NCBI RefSeq assembly: GCF_001687585.2
Contig: NZ_CP016537.2
Location: forward strand, 1,708,001-1,772,000
Length of the DNA stretch: 64,000 bases
DNA from: Planococcus halocryophilus
GTDB taxonomy: Bacteria; Bacillota; Bacilli; Bacillales_A; Planococcaceae
Reading direction: 5' to 3'
Shown: positions 53,918-63,270 of the stretch, piece after piece
How positions within the stretch are numbered: the stretch's first letter is position 1
Layout of the letters: every line of letters starts with the position of its first letter
Made by a program: the position numbers and the translations under genes
The notes under the pieces: generated by a model
The model's input: the letters and a program-made list of their open reading frames with translations, nothing else
Told to the model about the DNA's origin: nothing
Database searches by the model: none

Positions 53918-55048
53918 ATGATTATTGGAATTCCAAAAGAAATTAAAAATAACGAGAACCGAGTGGCAATTACGCCTGCGGGTGTCGATGCTTTTGTAAG
54001 AGCAGGTCATCAAGTTATCATCGAAACAGGTGCAGGTCTTGGATCTAGTTTTACCGACATTGATTATATAGCTACAGGAGCGAAAATTGTGGAGACTGCT
54101 GCGGAAGCATGGTCTTCTCAAATGGTTATGAAAGTAAAAGAGCCCGTTTCTTCTGAATACCAATACTTCCGTCAAGACTTACTGTTATTCACGTACTTGC
54201 ACCTTGCAGCTGAACCTGCATTGACGCAAGCTCTTGTAGACAATAAAGTAACGGCAATTGCATACGAAACTGTATCTGTAAATCGTACACTTCCACTATT
54301 AACACCAATGAGTGAAGTAGCTGGGAGAATGGCTTCACAAGTTGGCGCTCAGTTTCTTGAGAAAATTTACGGTGGCAAGGGTGTTCTTTTATCCGGCGTA
54401 CCTGGTGTACAGCGTAGTAAAGTGACGATTATTGGTGGTGGAGTTGCTGGAACAAATGCAGCGAAAATGGCTATTGGTCTTGGCGCACAAGTAACAATCA
54501 TCGATTTGAGTCCTGAGCGTCTTCGCCAATTGGATGATATTTTTGGAAATGATGTCACGACATTGATTTCCAATCCATTCAATATCGCAGAAGCAGTCAA
54601 AGAATCTGATTTGGTTATTGGGGCTGTATTAATCCCTGGAGCAAAAGCGCCTAAATTAGTAACTGAAGACATGGTAAAAGCCATGAATCCTGGAACTGTC
54701 ATTGTAGATATTGCTATCGACCAAGGCGGGATTTTTGAAACGACTGACCGTATCACGACTCATGATAACCCAACTTACGTTAAACATGGCGTAGTTCATT
54801 ATGCTGTTGCCAATATGCCTGGAGCTGTTCCACGTACTTCGACAATTGCGTTAACAAACGTAACTGTAGGATATGCTCTTCAAATGGCTAACAAAGGTGT
54901 GCACAAAGCTGTTGCAGAAAATCCAGCATTAATGCTTGGTGTTAACACAGCTAATGGTTTCGTAACTTATGAAGCTGTTGCGAAAGATCTTGGTTATGAA
55001 TTTATCACAGCTGATGAAGCTCTTACAAAGCCCACATCTTCAATTTAA
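53918..55048 (+). CDS. ald: Alanine dehydrogenase
   Basis: The 376-residue NAD-dependent enzyme converts L-alanine to pyruvate and ammonia. It has [20 protein letters not shown] at the start, the substrate site [13 protein letters not shown], and the cofactor loop [20 protein letters not shown] 53918 follows AAGGGGGA; an in-frame extension upstream overlaps the promoter and is not used. It is preceded by the PucR-type regulator and followed by a strong terminator. Confidence 0.97.
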   Translation: MIIGIPKEIKNNENRVAITPAGVDAFVRAGHQVIIETGAGLGSSFTDIDYIATGAKIVETAAEAWSSQMVMKVKEPVSSEYQYFRQDLLLFTYLHLAAEPALTQALVDNKVTAIAYETVSVNRTLPLLTPMSEVAGRMASQVGAQFLEKIYGGKGVLLSGVPGVQRSKVTIIGGGVAGTNAAKMAIGLGAQVTIIDLSPERLRQLDDIFGNDVTTLISNPFNIAEAVKESDLVIGAVLIPGAKAPKLVTEDMVKAMNPGTVIVDIAIDQGGIFETTDRITTHDNPTYVKHGVVHYAVANMPGAVPRTSTIALTNVTVGYALQMANKGVHKAVAENPALMLGVNTANGFVTYEAVAKDLGYEFITADEALTKPTSSI

Positions 55049-55055
55049 TTACAAC

Positions 55056-55097
55056 AAAGGCAGTCCCGCTCTTTAGTATAGCTGGACTGCCTTTTTT
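55056..55097 (+). terminator. Terminator of ald
   Basis: AAAGGCAGTCC pairs with GGACTGCCTTT, followed by further T. Confidence 0.92.
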
Positions 55098-55167
55098 GCT
55101 CTTTAAACTATTTCATATTGCTGTACATCCGTTTTAACTTATTTTATATTTAAAAAAGGTGATTACA

Positions 55168-55932
55168 TTGAAAGTAAAATTTTATACGAACAATAAAAAT
55201 TTTGTATCTGGCATGACATTAAAAGACCTATCTGCTCCTGAAAACAATAATATGGCTTTGCACGCTTGCGAAAACATAGAGATAGTTTTATCAAACCGAA
55301 AAAAATTAGCAGACTTCCTAGACGTTTCACTTGGTGATTTTATTTGTACACAACAAACACATAGCGCTAACTTCCGACGCGTCACTAAACAACATAAAGG
55401 AAGTGGCGCATATACAGTCGAAACCGCCATGTCTAATACGGACGGTTTGTATACTTTTGATACGGGAGTTTTGTTGTGTAGCTTTGCAGCCGATTGTGCT
55501 CCTGTTATTATTCACGATAAAAAAACAGGATTAATTGGTGTCATTCATTCGGGATGGCAAGGCACTGTGAAAGAAATTACGCTTAAACTTCTTAAGCACA
55601 TAATTTCCGTAGAACAATGCAATCCAACTGATTTAGAGATTCAAATCGGCGCATCTATTAGTCAACAACAGTTTGAAGTCGATCAAGATGTTTATTTAAA
55701 GTTTGAAGATTTAGGATACGCTAGTGATTTTATGTATTTTAATTCGTTTACGAATAAATACCATATCGACAACCAAGCTACTGTAAAAAGACAATGCGAA
55801 CTTGCTGGAATTCCTTCTAGTCAAATTCTCGTTGATTCTACATGTACGTTTTTAAATTCTGATGGATTTTCTTACCGTCAAGATCGAAAATGTGGCAGGC
55901 ATTTGATTTTTGCTATGACAAAAAACCAATAG
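55168..55932 (+). CDS. Laccase-domain (YlmD/YfiH, polyphenol oxidase) family protein
   Basis: The 254-residue protein has the family's Cys-His site: FAADCAPVIIHDKKTG followed by VIHSGWQGTVKEI, plus a QIGASISQQQFEVD segment and a C-terminal CTF/YRQDRKCGRH. Members act as purine nucleoside phosphorylases/deaminases. In firmicutes the usual copy lies with the ylm cell-division genes; this one stands alone, so it may be a second paralogue. TTG 55168 follows AAAGGTG. Confidence 0.88.
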   Translation: MKVKFYTNNKNFVSGMTLKDLSAPENNNMALHACENIEIVLSNRKKLADFLDVSLGDFICTQQTHSANFRRVTKQHKGSGAYTVETAMSNTDGLYTFDTGVLLCSFAADCAPVIIHDKKTGLIGVIHSGWQGTVKEITLKLLKHIISVEQCNPTDLEIQIGASISQQQFEVDQDVYLKFEDLGYASDFMYFNSFTNKYHIDNQATVKRQCELAGIPSSQILVDSTCTFLNSDGFSYRQDRKCGRHLIFAMTKNQ

Positions 55933-55942
55933 TTTTCTAACA

Positions 55943-55980
55943 AAAAAATCATTCCCTCAAAATTGAAGGAATGATTTTTT
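55943..55980 (+). terminator. Terminator of the laccase-domain gene
   Basis: AAAAATCATTCC pairs with GGAATGATTTTTT about 12 bases after the stop. Confidence 0.9.
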
Positions 55981-56126
55981 CATTTAGCACACTACTATAA
56001 GAATTTAAGAACGGTCCTTATTACCTTTTATTACATTCATAAAACAAGAATAAAGAATCAAAATAAAAATAAAAATTTGTATCTTTTAATTCATTTCCAA
56101 CTAATAGAAACACTCATTTTTCACTA

Positions 56127-57425
56127 TTAATTATTGTCACTTTGCAAATTCAAACCATTTGAAGATACATCTGTAACCTTCTCAGATTTCAAATTTCCTT
56201 CAATTCGCTTTATGTCCCAACGGATCAACAATGATATCAGGAAAGCAATAGATACTAGTACGATAAAAACATAAAACACTGGTTCATAACTATTGGTGCG
56301 CTCGCGAATTTGCGATACGATTACCGGTCCAATAATGCCGCCTAATGACCAAGTCGTTAATAGAAACCCATGAATTGCACCTAATTGTTTTGTGCCAAAA
56401 AGATCCCCTACAAAAGCAGGTAGATTAGAAAACCCACCGCCATAGCAACTTACAATAACCAGTATTAACGCTTGGAAAATCAAGACATTCGTGATGTTTG
56501 GAAGCATAGTAAAAGCAATAATTTGAAGTCCAAAGAAAATAGTGAAAACGGTTGGACGGCCAATATAATCAGAAATTGCAGCCCATCCTAATCTTCCTCC
56601 GCCGTTAAAAATCCCCATAACCCCCACTAAAGTTGCAGCACCTGCTGCTGATAAACCTATCAGCTCTTGTGACATGGGTGACGCTACAGAAATAATCATA
56701 ATACCGGCACTGACATTAATTAACATCATCGACCAAACCATCCAGAAACGGCGAGTCTTCACGGCTTCTTTAGCGGTCAATTGCGCCAAATCTTTTTTCA
56801 TAACTTTTTTCCCAGAATCGATTGCTTGTTGCATACCTTGAGGCATCCAGTTTGCTGGTGGTGGTGCGATATACGATGCCCCCACTAAAATTAAAATAAA
56901 ATAACTAATTCCTAGCATGTAAAAAGTAGAGCTGACTCCGAATAACCCAATTAAATTTGCAGCTACTGGTGCAGTAATTAGTGCTCCTGCCCCAAACCCC
57001 ATTACAGCCATTCCTGTTGCTAACCCTCTACGATCTGGGAACCATTTAACAAGCGTGGAAATTGGTGCGATATAGCCAATACCTAACCCTAGTCCACTCA
57101 GCAAACCATATGTTAGTAAAAACATGACCAACGAGTCGAGTTGAATAGCAAACCCTGCACCCGCCTGGCCAAAACCAAATAAAAATGCAGCTAAAATCGC
57201 GGACTTGCGTGGCCCGTTCTTTTCGACAAATCCTCCGAAAAATGCGGCTGAAATCCCGCCAAGTGCCATCATAATTGTAAATGCATATGTAATTTCTTTA
57301 GCTGTCCAACCCATTTCATTGCTGATTGGCGTCGTGTAAACGCTATAAGCATAGGCTGCTCCGATTGATAATTGGATCGCAATTGCTGCAAGAGCAATCA
57401 ACCACCTGTTTTTTGTTTTTGTCAT
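56127..57425 (-). CDS. OFA-family MFS transporter (oxalate/formate antiporter-like), copy 1
   Basis: The 432-residue MFS protein has 12 predicted helices and the OFA pattern: SIGAAYAYSVYTTPISNEMG near the start, GFGQAGAGFA, WFPDRRGLATGMAVMGFGAG and GNGG-like FNGGGRLGWAAISDYIGRP. OFA proteins exchange oxalate, formate or other monocarboxylates. ATG 57425 follows GGGAGG; an extension to 57491 lacks a site. It closely resembles the partial transporter at the right edge, so the two are paralogues. Confidence 0.9.
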   Translation of the reverse strand: MTKTKNRWLIALAAIAIQLSIGAAYAYSVYTTPISNEMGWTAKEITYAFTIMMALGGISAAFFGGFVEKNGPRKSAILAAFLFGFGQAGAGFAIQLDSLVMFLLTYGLLSGLGLGIGYIAPISTLVKWFPDRRGLATGMAVMGFGAGALITAPVAANLIGLFGVSSTFYMLGISYFILILVGASYIAPPPANWMPQGMQQAIDSGKKVMKKDLAQLTAKEAVKTRRFWMVWSMMLINVSAGIMIISVASPMSQELIGLSAAGAATLVGVMGIFNGGGRLGWAAISDYIGRPTVFTIFFGLQIIAFTMLPNITNVLIFQALILVIVSCYGGGFSNLPAFVGDLFGTKQLGAIHGFLLTTWSLGGIIGPVIVSQIRERTNSYEPVFYVFIVLVSIAFLISLLIRWDIKRIEGNLKSEKVTDVSSNGLNLQSDNN

Positions 57426-57882
57426 CGTATATCCTCCCTTGTCTATATCCCCAGGTAATTCCAGAGGTGATTCTAAAGAGATTACAGGCATATCCCAAAT
57501 AAAACAATTAGTTTTTTGAAAATATAAAATTTATCTTACTGAAATTATTAAGAAAAACCCAGTAGTCTCTAGGAAGAAATTGCCTTAATAAAATATTTTT
57601 TTAATTTAAAAATAGTGCATTTGCATCAATTCCGCACTCTAGCTAATAAAATCCGTGAGTAGGATTATTATTCTGTTTCAACCATCAATTTCGCTGTTTT
57701 AATCAAAGAATATATAATAACAGTCAATTTTTTAAAAATTTTCACAAATTTAAGTTACAGTAAACAAATAGCACAAATTAGACACATTTATTTTTCTCAC
57801 TTAATTTGTTTCAGAAGAACATAAGTATTTATTTCAAAATGTAAACGCTTTAATATTACAGATCCAAAAAGGAGAGATTTAG
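57426..57882. other. Divergent promoter region of the OFA transporter and citrate synthase genes
   Basis: This 457-base AT-rich stretch has no coding signal. It holds the OFA ribosome site, an imperfect inverted repeat (AATAAAATCC ... GGATTATTATT) around 57648-57673 and the citZ cre and ribosome site at its right end. Confidence 0.6.
57840..57853 (+). promoter_or_regulatory. cre site (CcpA) upstream of citrate synthase
   Basis: TGTAAACGCTTTAA matches the cre consensus TGWAANCGNTNWCA at 13 of 14 positions. It lies 29 bases before the start codon, so CcpA would act near or downstream of the promoter. B. subtilis citZ is known to be CcpA-repressed. Confidence 0.75.
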
Positions 57883-58998
57883 TTGACAACAACAAAGGGT
57901 TTAGAAGGTGTAGTAGCAACACAATCCGCGATCAGTTCGATCATTGATGACACACTTACATATGTCGGCTATGATATCGATGATTTAGCCGTAAATGCCA
58001 GCTTTGAAGAAGTGATTTACCTGTTATGGCACCAACGTTTGCCAAAAGCAGCTGAATTAGCGGAATTGAAGCAACAATTGGCGGACAACATGGCCGTTCC
58101 ACAAGCTGTGTTAGATCACTTTAAAACATACGACATCAAAAACGTGCACCCAATGGCGGCACTTCGCACAGCCGTATCAATGCTTGGCTTGTTTGACGAA
58201 GAAGCTGAAGTAATGGAACCGGAAGCAAATTACCGCAAAGCCATCAAAATTCAGGCAAAAATTTCAACTTTGGTAACGGCTTTCGGTCGCATTCGTAGCG
58301 GCAAAGAACCGGTTGCCCCGAAAACAGATTTAAGCTTTGCAGCAAACTTCTTGTACATGTTGTCTGGTGAAGTGCCAGCAGCCATCGAAGAAGAAGCGTT
58401 CAACAAAGCGTTAGTGCTTCACGCGGACCACGAATTAAACGCATCAACGTTCACGGCACGTGTAGCTGTCGCTACGTTGTCTGACGTTTATTCAGGTGTC
58501 ACAGCAGCCATTGGCGCATTAAAAGGACCTCTTCACGGTGGAGCGAACGAACAAGTGATGAAGATGTTAACGGAAATCGGCTCGGTCGATAACGTGGAAA
58601 AAGTCATCAACGAAAAACTAGCGAACAAAGAAAAAATCATGGGCTTTGGCCACCGTGTATACCGTAAAGGCGATCCACGTGCGAAGCACTTACGTGACAT
58701 GTCTCAAAAATTGACAAAAATTCGCGGCGAAGAAAAATGGTACGACATGTCGGTGAAAATCGATGAAATCGTTACGGGCCAGAAAAACTTGCCGCCAAAT
58801 GTAGATTTTTACTCGGCATCGGTTTATCATAGCTTGAACATCGAACACGACTTGTTTACACCAATCTTTGCAGTTTCGCGTACATCAGGTTGGTTAGCTC
58901 ATATCCTTGAGCAGTACTCAAACAACCGCTTGATCCGCCCACGTGCGGAATACATCGGACCGGGTATGCAAACTTACGTGCCAGTTAACGAAAGATAA
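57883..58998 (+). CDS. citZ: Citrate synthase
   Basis: The 371-residue enzyme condenses acetyl-CoA and oxaloacetate into citrate. It has the catalytic residues in GPLHGGANEQVMKM (His), MGFGHRVYRKGDPRA (His) and the C-terminal Asp/Arg region LIRPRAEY. TTG 57883 follows AAGGAGAG. The usual partners icd and mdh do not follow. Synonymous choices look more G/C-rich than in neighbours, consistent with high expression. A methylcitrate synthase paralogue is less likely but cannot be fully excluded. Confidence 0.92.
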   Translation: MTTTKGLEGVVATQSAISSIIDDTLTYVGYDIDDLAVNASFEEVIYLLWHQRLPKAAELAELKQQLADNMAVPQAVLDHFKTYDIKNVHPMAALRTAVSMLGLFDEEAEVMEPEANYRKAIKIQAKISTLVTAFGRIRSGKEPVAPKTDLSFAANFLYMLSGEVPAAIEEEAFNKALVLHADHELNASTFTARVAVATLSDVYSGVTAAIGALKGPLHGGANEQVMKMLTEIGSVDNVEKVINEKLANKEKIMGFGHRVYRKGDPRAKHLRDMSQKLTKIRGEEKWYDMSVKIDEIVTGQKNLPPNVDFYSASVYHSLNIEHDLFTPIFAVSRTSGWLAHILEQYSNNRLIRPRAEYIGPGMQTYVPVNER

Positions 58999-59016
58999 AT
59001 ACATTTATCAATACAC

Positions 59017-59052
59017 AAAAGGAGAATCCTAATAACACAGGATTCTCCTTTT
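59017..59052 (+). terminator. Bidirectional terminator between citZ and moaA
   Basis: AAAAGGAGAATCCT pairs perfectly with AGGATTCTCCTTTT across 8 bases, serving both convergent units. Confidence 0.92.
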
Positions 59053-59061
59053 TATTGTAGG

Positions 59062-60078
59062 CTAACCGCCAATATACGACATACCAATTTTGTTTCGATT
59101 TTTCGCTGTTAGTTCGGTGCGTTCATCTGAGTACCGATCGTCTCTACGTTCCCAAACAGCTGAAATTTTCTCGAGTAATTCTTCGTCATTCAATCCATTG
59201 CGAATCAGTTCTCGAATATCAAAATGTCCTGTGGCGAATAGGCAAGTATAAAATTTGCCATCTGACGATAGACGCGCACGTGTACAAGAAGAACAAAAAG
59301 ACTCTGATACGGATGTTATAAATCCGACTTGTCCTTTCCCTTCTTCAAATCGATAACGTTTGGCTACTTCTCCGTAATAATCTTTATCTACTGGCTCCAG
59401 TTTATACACGGATTGCAACTTCTCTAAAATTTGCTTTTTGGTAACTACTTTTTTAAAGCTCCAACCGTTGTCATTTCCAACATCCATGAATTCGATAAAC
59501 CGTAACGTGATGCCGCGTTCTTTAAAATAAGCCGTCATCGGCAAAATCTCGTGTTCGTTGACGTCTTTTTGGACGACCATATTGACTTTAATTTCGAATC
59601 CGACTTGTTGAGCAAAATCGATTTGTTTTAAAATATGTGAAGGATCAATTCCTCTGCCATTCAGTTTACCGAATAACTCCGGATCCAAAGCATCTAAGCT
59701 AATATTTAAACGGCGAAGTCCAGCATCATATAATGCTTGCGCCTGATTTCCAAGCAGCAATCCATTGGTTGTCAAGCCGATGTCTTCTACCCCTTCAACT
59801 GAAAGAATTTTTCCAACCAATTCAGGCAAGCCTCTACGCATTAACGGTTCGCCACCAGTAAGCCTAATTTTTTTGACGCCCATCGCCACAAAAACTTTTG
59901 TTAAGCGGTGTATTTCTTCAAATGACAATAGCTCCTGCTTCGGCAAAAATGCATAATCATCACCGAATACTTCTTTTGGCATACAGTAAGAGCAACGGAA
60001 ATTACAGCGATCGGTGACCGAGATTCGCAAATCCCGGATCGGACGTTGAAAGTGGTCCTGTACTGGGTTTATAGTCAT
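59062..60078 (-). CDS. moaA: GTP 3',8-cyclase (molybdenum cofactor biosynthesis protein A)
   Basis: The 338-residue radical SAM enzyme starts molybdopterin synthesis by rearranging GTP. It has the N-terminal cluster motif CNFRCSYC (CX3CX2C), the C-terminal cluster CSSC with a third Cys 13 residues later in YTCLF, and the C-terminal Gly-Gly. ATG 60078 follows AAAGGAG; the frame runs further upstream without a site. It is last in the operon. MoaC is not encoded here. Confidence 0.96.
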   Translation of the reverse strand: MTINPVQDHFQRPIRDLRISVTDRCNFRCSYCMPKEVFGDDYAFLPKQELLSFEEIHRLTKVFVAMGVKKIRLTGGEPLMRRGLPELVGKILSVEGVEDIGLTTNGLLLGNQAQALYDAGLRRLNISLDALDPELFGKLNGRGIDPSHILKQIDFAQQVGFEIKVNMVVQKDVNEHEILPMTAYFKERGITLRFIEFMDVGNDNGWSFKKVVTKKQILEKLQSVYKLEPVDKDYYGEVAKRYRFEEGKGQVGFITSVSESFCSSCTRARLSSDGKFYTCLFATGHFDIRELIRNGLNDEELLEKISAVWERRDDRYSDERTELTAKNRNKIGMSYIGG

Positions 60079-60094
60079 GCTGCCATCTCCTTTT

Positions 60095-60658
60095 TTAATC
60101 ATCCGGGTGATTAAAATTGCGAAAAACAAGCTGATTTTCATGGATAGCTGATGTATCAATCCATTCAGTTGTTACTTTCTCCATAAATTTCATAACCCGT
60201 AATTGTCCGTTTTCTAGTTCTTTTTGTAGCTGTTCTTTTATGTGACTATCCCAAATGCTAAACAAAGGAATTTTTTCAGTCGCGTTCCAAACAGCTGTTA
60301 TATCTGCAGACGCATCTGCTAAAGCGACAAGTTTTTTAGTTTCTGCAGGTCCTATAAAAGGCATATCACAAGGCAATACCACATATTTGTCTGCGTGTAT
60401 GGCAGCCATACCTGAGTAAATTCCAGCCAGCGGGCCTTGTCCTTTAATCCAATCAATATCCGTAATGACATTGTAATCAGCTGGAAATCGCGATACCAGT
60501 TCTGGTCTTGAGACAACAACAATACGATTGCATACTCCGGCTAATGCTCGATATGCACATTCATAAAAAAACTCTCCTTCTATTTCAGCGAATGCTTTAG
60601 GAGAGCCGAACCGACGAGATAAGCCGCCTGCAAGTAAGATTCCTACAGTCAACGTCAC
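60095..60658 (-). CDS. mobA: Molybdenum cofactor guanylyltransferase
   Basis: The 187-residue protein has the nucleotidyltransferase motif [17 protein letters not shown] and [11 protein letters not shown] with the metal-binding Asp. It adds GMP to molybdopterin to form the guanine dinucleotide cofactor used by DMSO-reductase-family enzymes such as formate dehydrogenases and nitrate reductases. Its start overlaps moaD by 4 bases. Confidence 0.92.
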   Translation of the reverse strand: MTLTVGILLAGGLSRRFGSPKAFAEIEGEFFYECAYRALAGVCNRIVVVSRPELVSRFPADYNVITDIDWIKGQGPLAGIYSGMAAIHADKYVVLPCDMPFIGPAETKKLVALADASADITAVWNATEKIPLFSIWDSHIKEQLQKELENGQLRVMKFMEKVTTEWIDTSAIHENQLVFRNFNHPDD

Positions 60659-60888
60659 CCTCCGCTTACCGGGGGGATAAAAGCAACAACATCCCCAGTC
60701 TCCAGTACATCTGTCGGTAACGCATATTCTTCATTCACAGCTAAACGGGCTGCCCCACTAAGAAATTCCGGATATTTCTCAGTCGCCCATTGCCATAATT
60801 CATCAACAGTTTTCCCTGCCATATCCACTTGTTCTTCTGACACGCCCGTTTGATCTTTGAGTCCTGCAAAATATACTAAGCTGATCAT
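60655..60888 (-). CDS. moaD: Molybdopterin synthase small subunit
   Basis: The 77-residue ubiquitin-like sulfur carrier starts MISLVYFAGLKDQTG and ends [10 protein letters not shown] with the Gly-Gly tail that is thiocarboxylated. ATG 60888 follows AAGGGGGATTAAC; an upstream frame extension overlaps moaE and is not used. It overlaps moaE by 4 bases. Confidence 0.95.
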   Translation of the reverse strand: MISLVYFAGLKDQTGVSEEQVDMAGKTVDELWQWATEKYPEFLSGAARLAVNEEYALPTDVLETGDVVAFIPPVSGG

Positions 60889-61325
60889 GTTAATCCCCCT
60901 TCCGGTTTTTTCTTCTGGTCTCCAATCCACTCTTCTCCGTCTTCCCAAATTTCCTTTTTCCAAATTGGTACAATTTCTTTAATTCGCTCTATGGCATATT
61001 CATTAGCTTCATATGCAGTTTTTCTATGTGGAGATGATACCGCGATAACCACTGCGATATCGCTAATTTGAAGCTCACCGATACGGTGGGCAATCGCTAC
61101 TTTCGTGCCTTCCCAGCGCTGTTCAATTTCCGCTCCAATTTGAGCTAGTTTTTTCTCAGCCATAGGTACATAAGCTTCATATGATAAATACATTGTTCGC
61201 ACACCTTTTGTCCATTCACGAACATGTCCTGTAAATAACGTCACCGCTCCCGCTTCTGGCCGCAAAACGAAATCTGCATAAAGTTGAGGATTGATCGCGG
61301 TTGTTACGATTTCAAACGCTTTCAT
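60885..61325 (-). CDS. moaE: Molybdopterin synthase catalytic subunit
   Basis: The 146-residue protein carries VTLFTGHVREWTKG, YLSYEAYVPMAEKKL, IAHRIGELQISDIAV and VPIWKKEIWEDG, the MoaE pattern with its active-site lysines. With MoaD it inserts the dithiolene sulfurs into precursor Z. ATG 61325 follows GGATGG by 8 bases and lies inside the end of mobB. Confidence 0.95.
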   Translation of the reverse strand: MKAFEIVTTAINPQLYADFVLRPEAGAVTLFTGHVREWTKGVRTMYLSYEAYVPMAEKKLAQIGAEIEQRWEGTKVAIAHRIGELQISDIAVVIAVSSPHRKTAYEANEYAIERIKEIVPIWKKEIWEDGEEWIGDQKKKPEGGLT

Positions 61326-61824
61326 GACTGTCACCATCCATCCAGTTAATAAACCAAGTCGCTAATTGCTTACTGTCATTCTGCAGAATCATACGTGCAT
61401 TGTCCAGTTCTACTGCTTCTGGTGAAACAACTAATTGAATTTGTTTCAATTTTTGTAGCGTGATCCAATCATCTACAGAATTGAGCAAAACAATTTTTTC
61501 ATAATGAGCTTCTTTAAATCCTTCTACCAAAACTATGTCTGGATTTCCACTAGCCGCAAGTGCAAGTAAATCGTCTAGTGTCGCCTCTTGTTTTCGCTGA
61601 TGCATTTGAATAACTCCATCACCATAAGCAATAGAACAATCTGCACCTCTTTCGAAATGTCGCATGCTATCAGTTTTAGCACTCGGCATATTGAGTGCGC
61701 CGCCATGTCCGTGATGCTTGATCGCAGTTATTTTTTTCCCGCTCCTTTTTGCAAGTTTTAGCAATTGTAAAGTTATTGTCGTTTTGCCACTATTTTTATA
61801 CCCAACTATTTGTAGCACTTTCAC
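61312..61824 (-). CDS. mobB: Molybdopterin-guanine dinucleotide biosynthesis adaptor protein
   Basis: The 170-residue P-loop GTP-binding protein begins VLQIVGYKNSGKTTITLQLL (Walker A) and includes ITAIKHHGHGG and IVLVEGFKE. It assists MobA. GTG 61824 is preferred to GTG 61833 because it gives the usual N-terminus and a GTGA overlap with moeA, with AGGTGG 5 bases upstream. It also overlaps moaE. Confidence 0.92.
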   Translation of the reverse strand: MKVLQIVGYKNSGKTTITLQLLKLAKRSGKKITAIKHHGHGGALNMPSAKTDSMRHFERGADCSIAYGDGVIQMHQRKQEATLDDLLALAASGNPDIVLVEGFKEAHYEKIVLLNSVDDWITLQKLKQIQLVVSPEAVELDNARMILQNDSKQLATWFINWMDGDSHESV

Positions 61825-63065
61825 AACTGCCACCTAGCCGCGCCTTCTTCTGTACCGAGCAGCAAAACGTCTACAGTATCGCCTGTTTGATAGCCTCGCG
61901 ACCCACCTGGCAACACGATTAATGCATTGCCTCGTGCTATGGAAGATACGGCATTGGATTTATTGAATCCCGCTGGCGAAACTGTTTTGCCATCATAAAT
62001 TGCCCGAACAAAACGGGTAAACGGATTGGCTTTCTTAAAATCTTCACCTAGTACTGCAATGGTATGTGGCATATATAGTTTTTGTGCTCCCATCATTTTT
62101 AAAAGTGCTGGACGCGCAAACAATTCGAAGCCTGTAAAACAAGCAGATGGGTTACCTGATAAGCCGAACAAAAAGCGACCATTTGCCACTGCAACTGTCG
62201 TTACACTGCCTGGGCGCATAGCGACTTTATTGAATAATACTTGTGCTCCAAGTTTTTCGTAAATAGCCGGAAGAAAATCGAAATCTCCTACGGAAACACC
62301 ACCTGTAGTAATAAGACAATCTGTTTCTTCTGCTGCCTTTTTTACAACTCGGTAACTTTCGTCCAAATTGTCGATTGACATGCCATACATTTTACAGCGT
62401 AAACCCATTCGCTTTAACTGAGCTACGATCATTGGTCCATTACTGTTTCGTATTTTCCCCGGTACTAAATCATCTTCTACTGCTAATAATTCTGTCCCGG
62501 TTGAAAGAATGCCTACAGTTGGCTGTTTTGCCACCAAAATTTGAGAATAGCCAAAAGTCGCGAGTAAAGCGATGGTTCCTGGGTTGATAAAACTCCCACT
62601 TTCAATTACTACTTCATTTCTCCGAAGATCTTCACCTTGTAAAGAAACGTTTTCTAGAGACAGAAACGGCTTTCGAATGGTTATTCCTTCATCCGTTTCT
62701 TGCGTTTGTTCAAACATAACAACAGCATCTGCCGCTTTTGGCAATTGTGCTCCCGTCATAATGCGAATGGCCTCAAATGCTTGCAGTTTTTTTGAAGAAA
62801 CTTCTCCTGCTCCAATATGGTCAATTACTTTAAAGGCAATCCGATTGTCACCCGATGCACCTTCAGAATCAATTGCACGAATAGCAAACCCGTCATAAGG
62901 TGAACGATCAAAAGGCGGCACATCACTCGACGCAATAATCGGTTCTGCTAGAATACGGCCGTAACTTTCTTCTAAATCTATTGTTTCAGTACCAATTGAA
63001 AAAGCCTGTTCTACTACTTTTTTTACCGCTTCTGCAACAGGTAATGGAGTCCGTTTTTCGACCAT
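61821..63065 (-). CDS. moeA: Molybdopterin molybdenumtransferase
   Basis: The 414-residue protein inserts molybdenum into adenylylated molybdopterin. It has PPFDRSPYDGFAIRA near the start, IMTGAQLPKAADAVVMFEQT, the MoCF domain GILSTGTELL and TTGGVSVGDFDF, and GLSGNPSACFTGFE. AGGAG precedes the ATG at 63065. It heads the six-gene unit moeA-mobB-moaE-moaD-mobA-moaA, all tightly packed. Confidence 0.96.
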   Translation of the reverse strand: MVEKRTPLPVAEAVKKVVEQAFSIGTETIDLEESYGRILAEPIIASSDVPPFDRSPYDGFAIRAIDSEGASGDNRIAFKVIDHIGAGEVSSKKLQAFEAIRIMTGAQLPKAADAVVMFEQTQETDEGITIRKPFLSLENVSLQGEDLRRNEVVIESGSFINPGTIALLATFGYSQILVAKQPTVGILSTGTELLAVEDDLVPGKIRNSNGPMIVAQLKRMGLRCKMYGMSIDNLDESYRVVKKAAEETDCLITTGGVSVGDFDFLPAIYEKLGAQVLFNKVAMRPGSVTTVAVANGRFLFGLSGNPSACFTGFELFARPALLKMMGAQKLYMPHTIAVLGEDFKKANPFTRFVRAIYDGKTVSPAGFNKSNAVSSIARGNALIVLPGGSRGYQTGDTVDVLLLGTEEGAARWQL

Positions 63066-63208
63066 TCCACTTCAGCTCCTTTAGGAAAATAAAGTTCTCA
63101 ATATGTTTTACTGCTTATGTATTTTTTAAGTTTTAAAAAAGTTTCTTATCGTACTAAACTTATACAAAGTGATTAAGCATGTCAAACAAGCATTTTTAAT
63201 ATAAAGAA

Positions 63209-63240
63209 AAAACCTTGAAAATTGAAACTTTCAAGGTTTT
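63209..63240 (-). terminator. Terminator of the second OFA transporter gene
   Basis: AAAACCTTGAAA pairs with TTTCAAGGTTTT across 8 bases; on the minus strand a T-run follows. It separates this gene from moeA. Confidence 0.88.
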
Positions 63241-63270
63241 CCAACTAAATCATTTGTTGAATAGTTTAAC

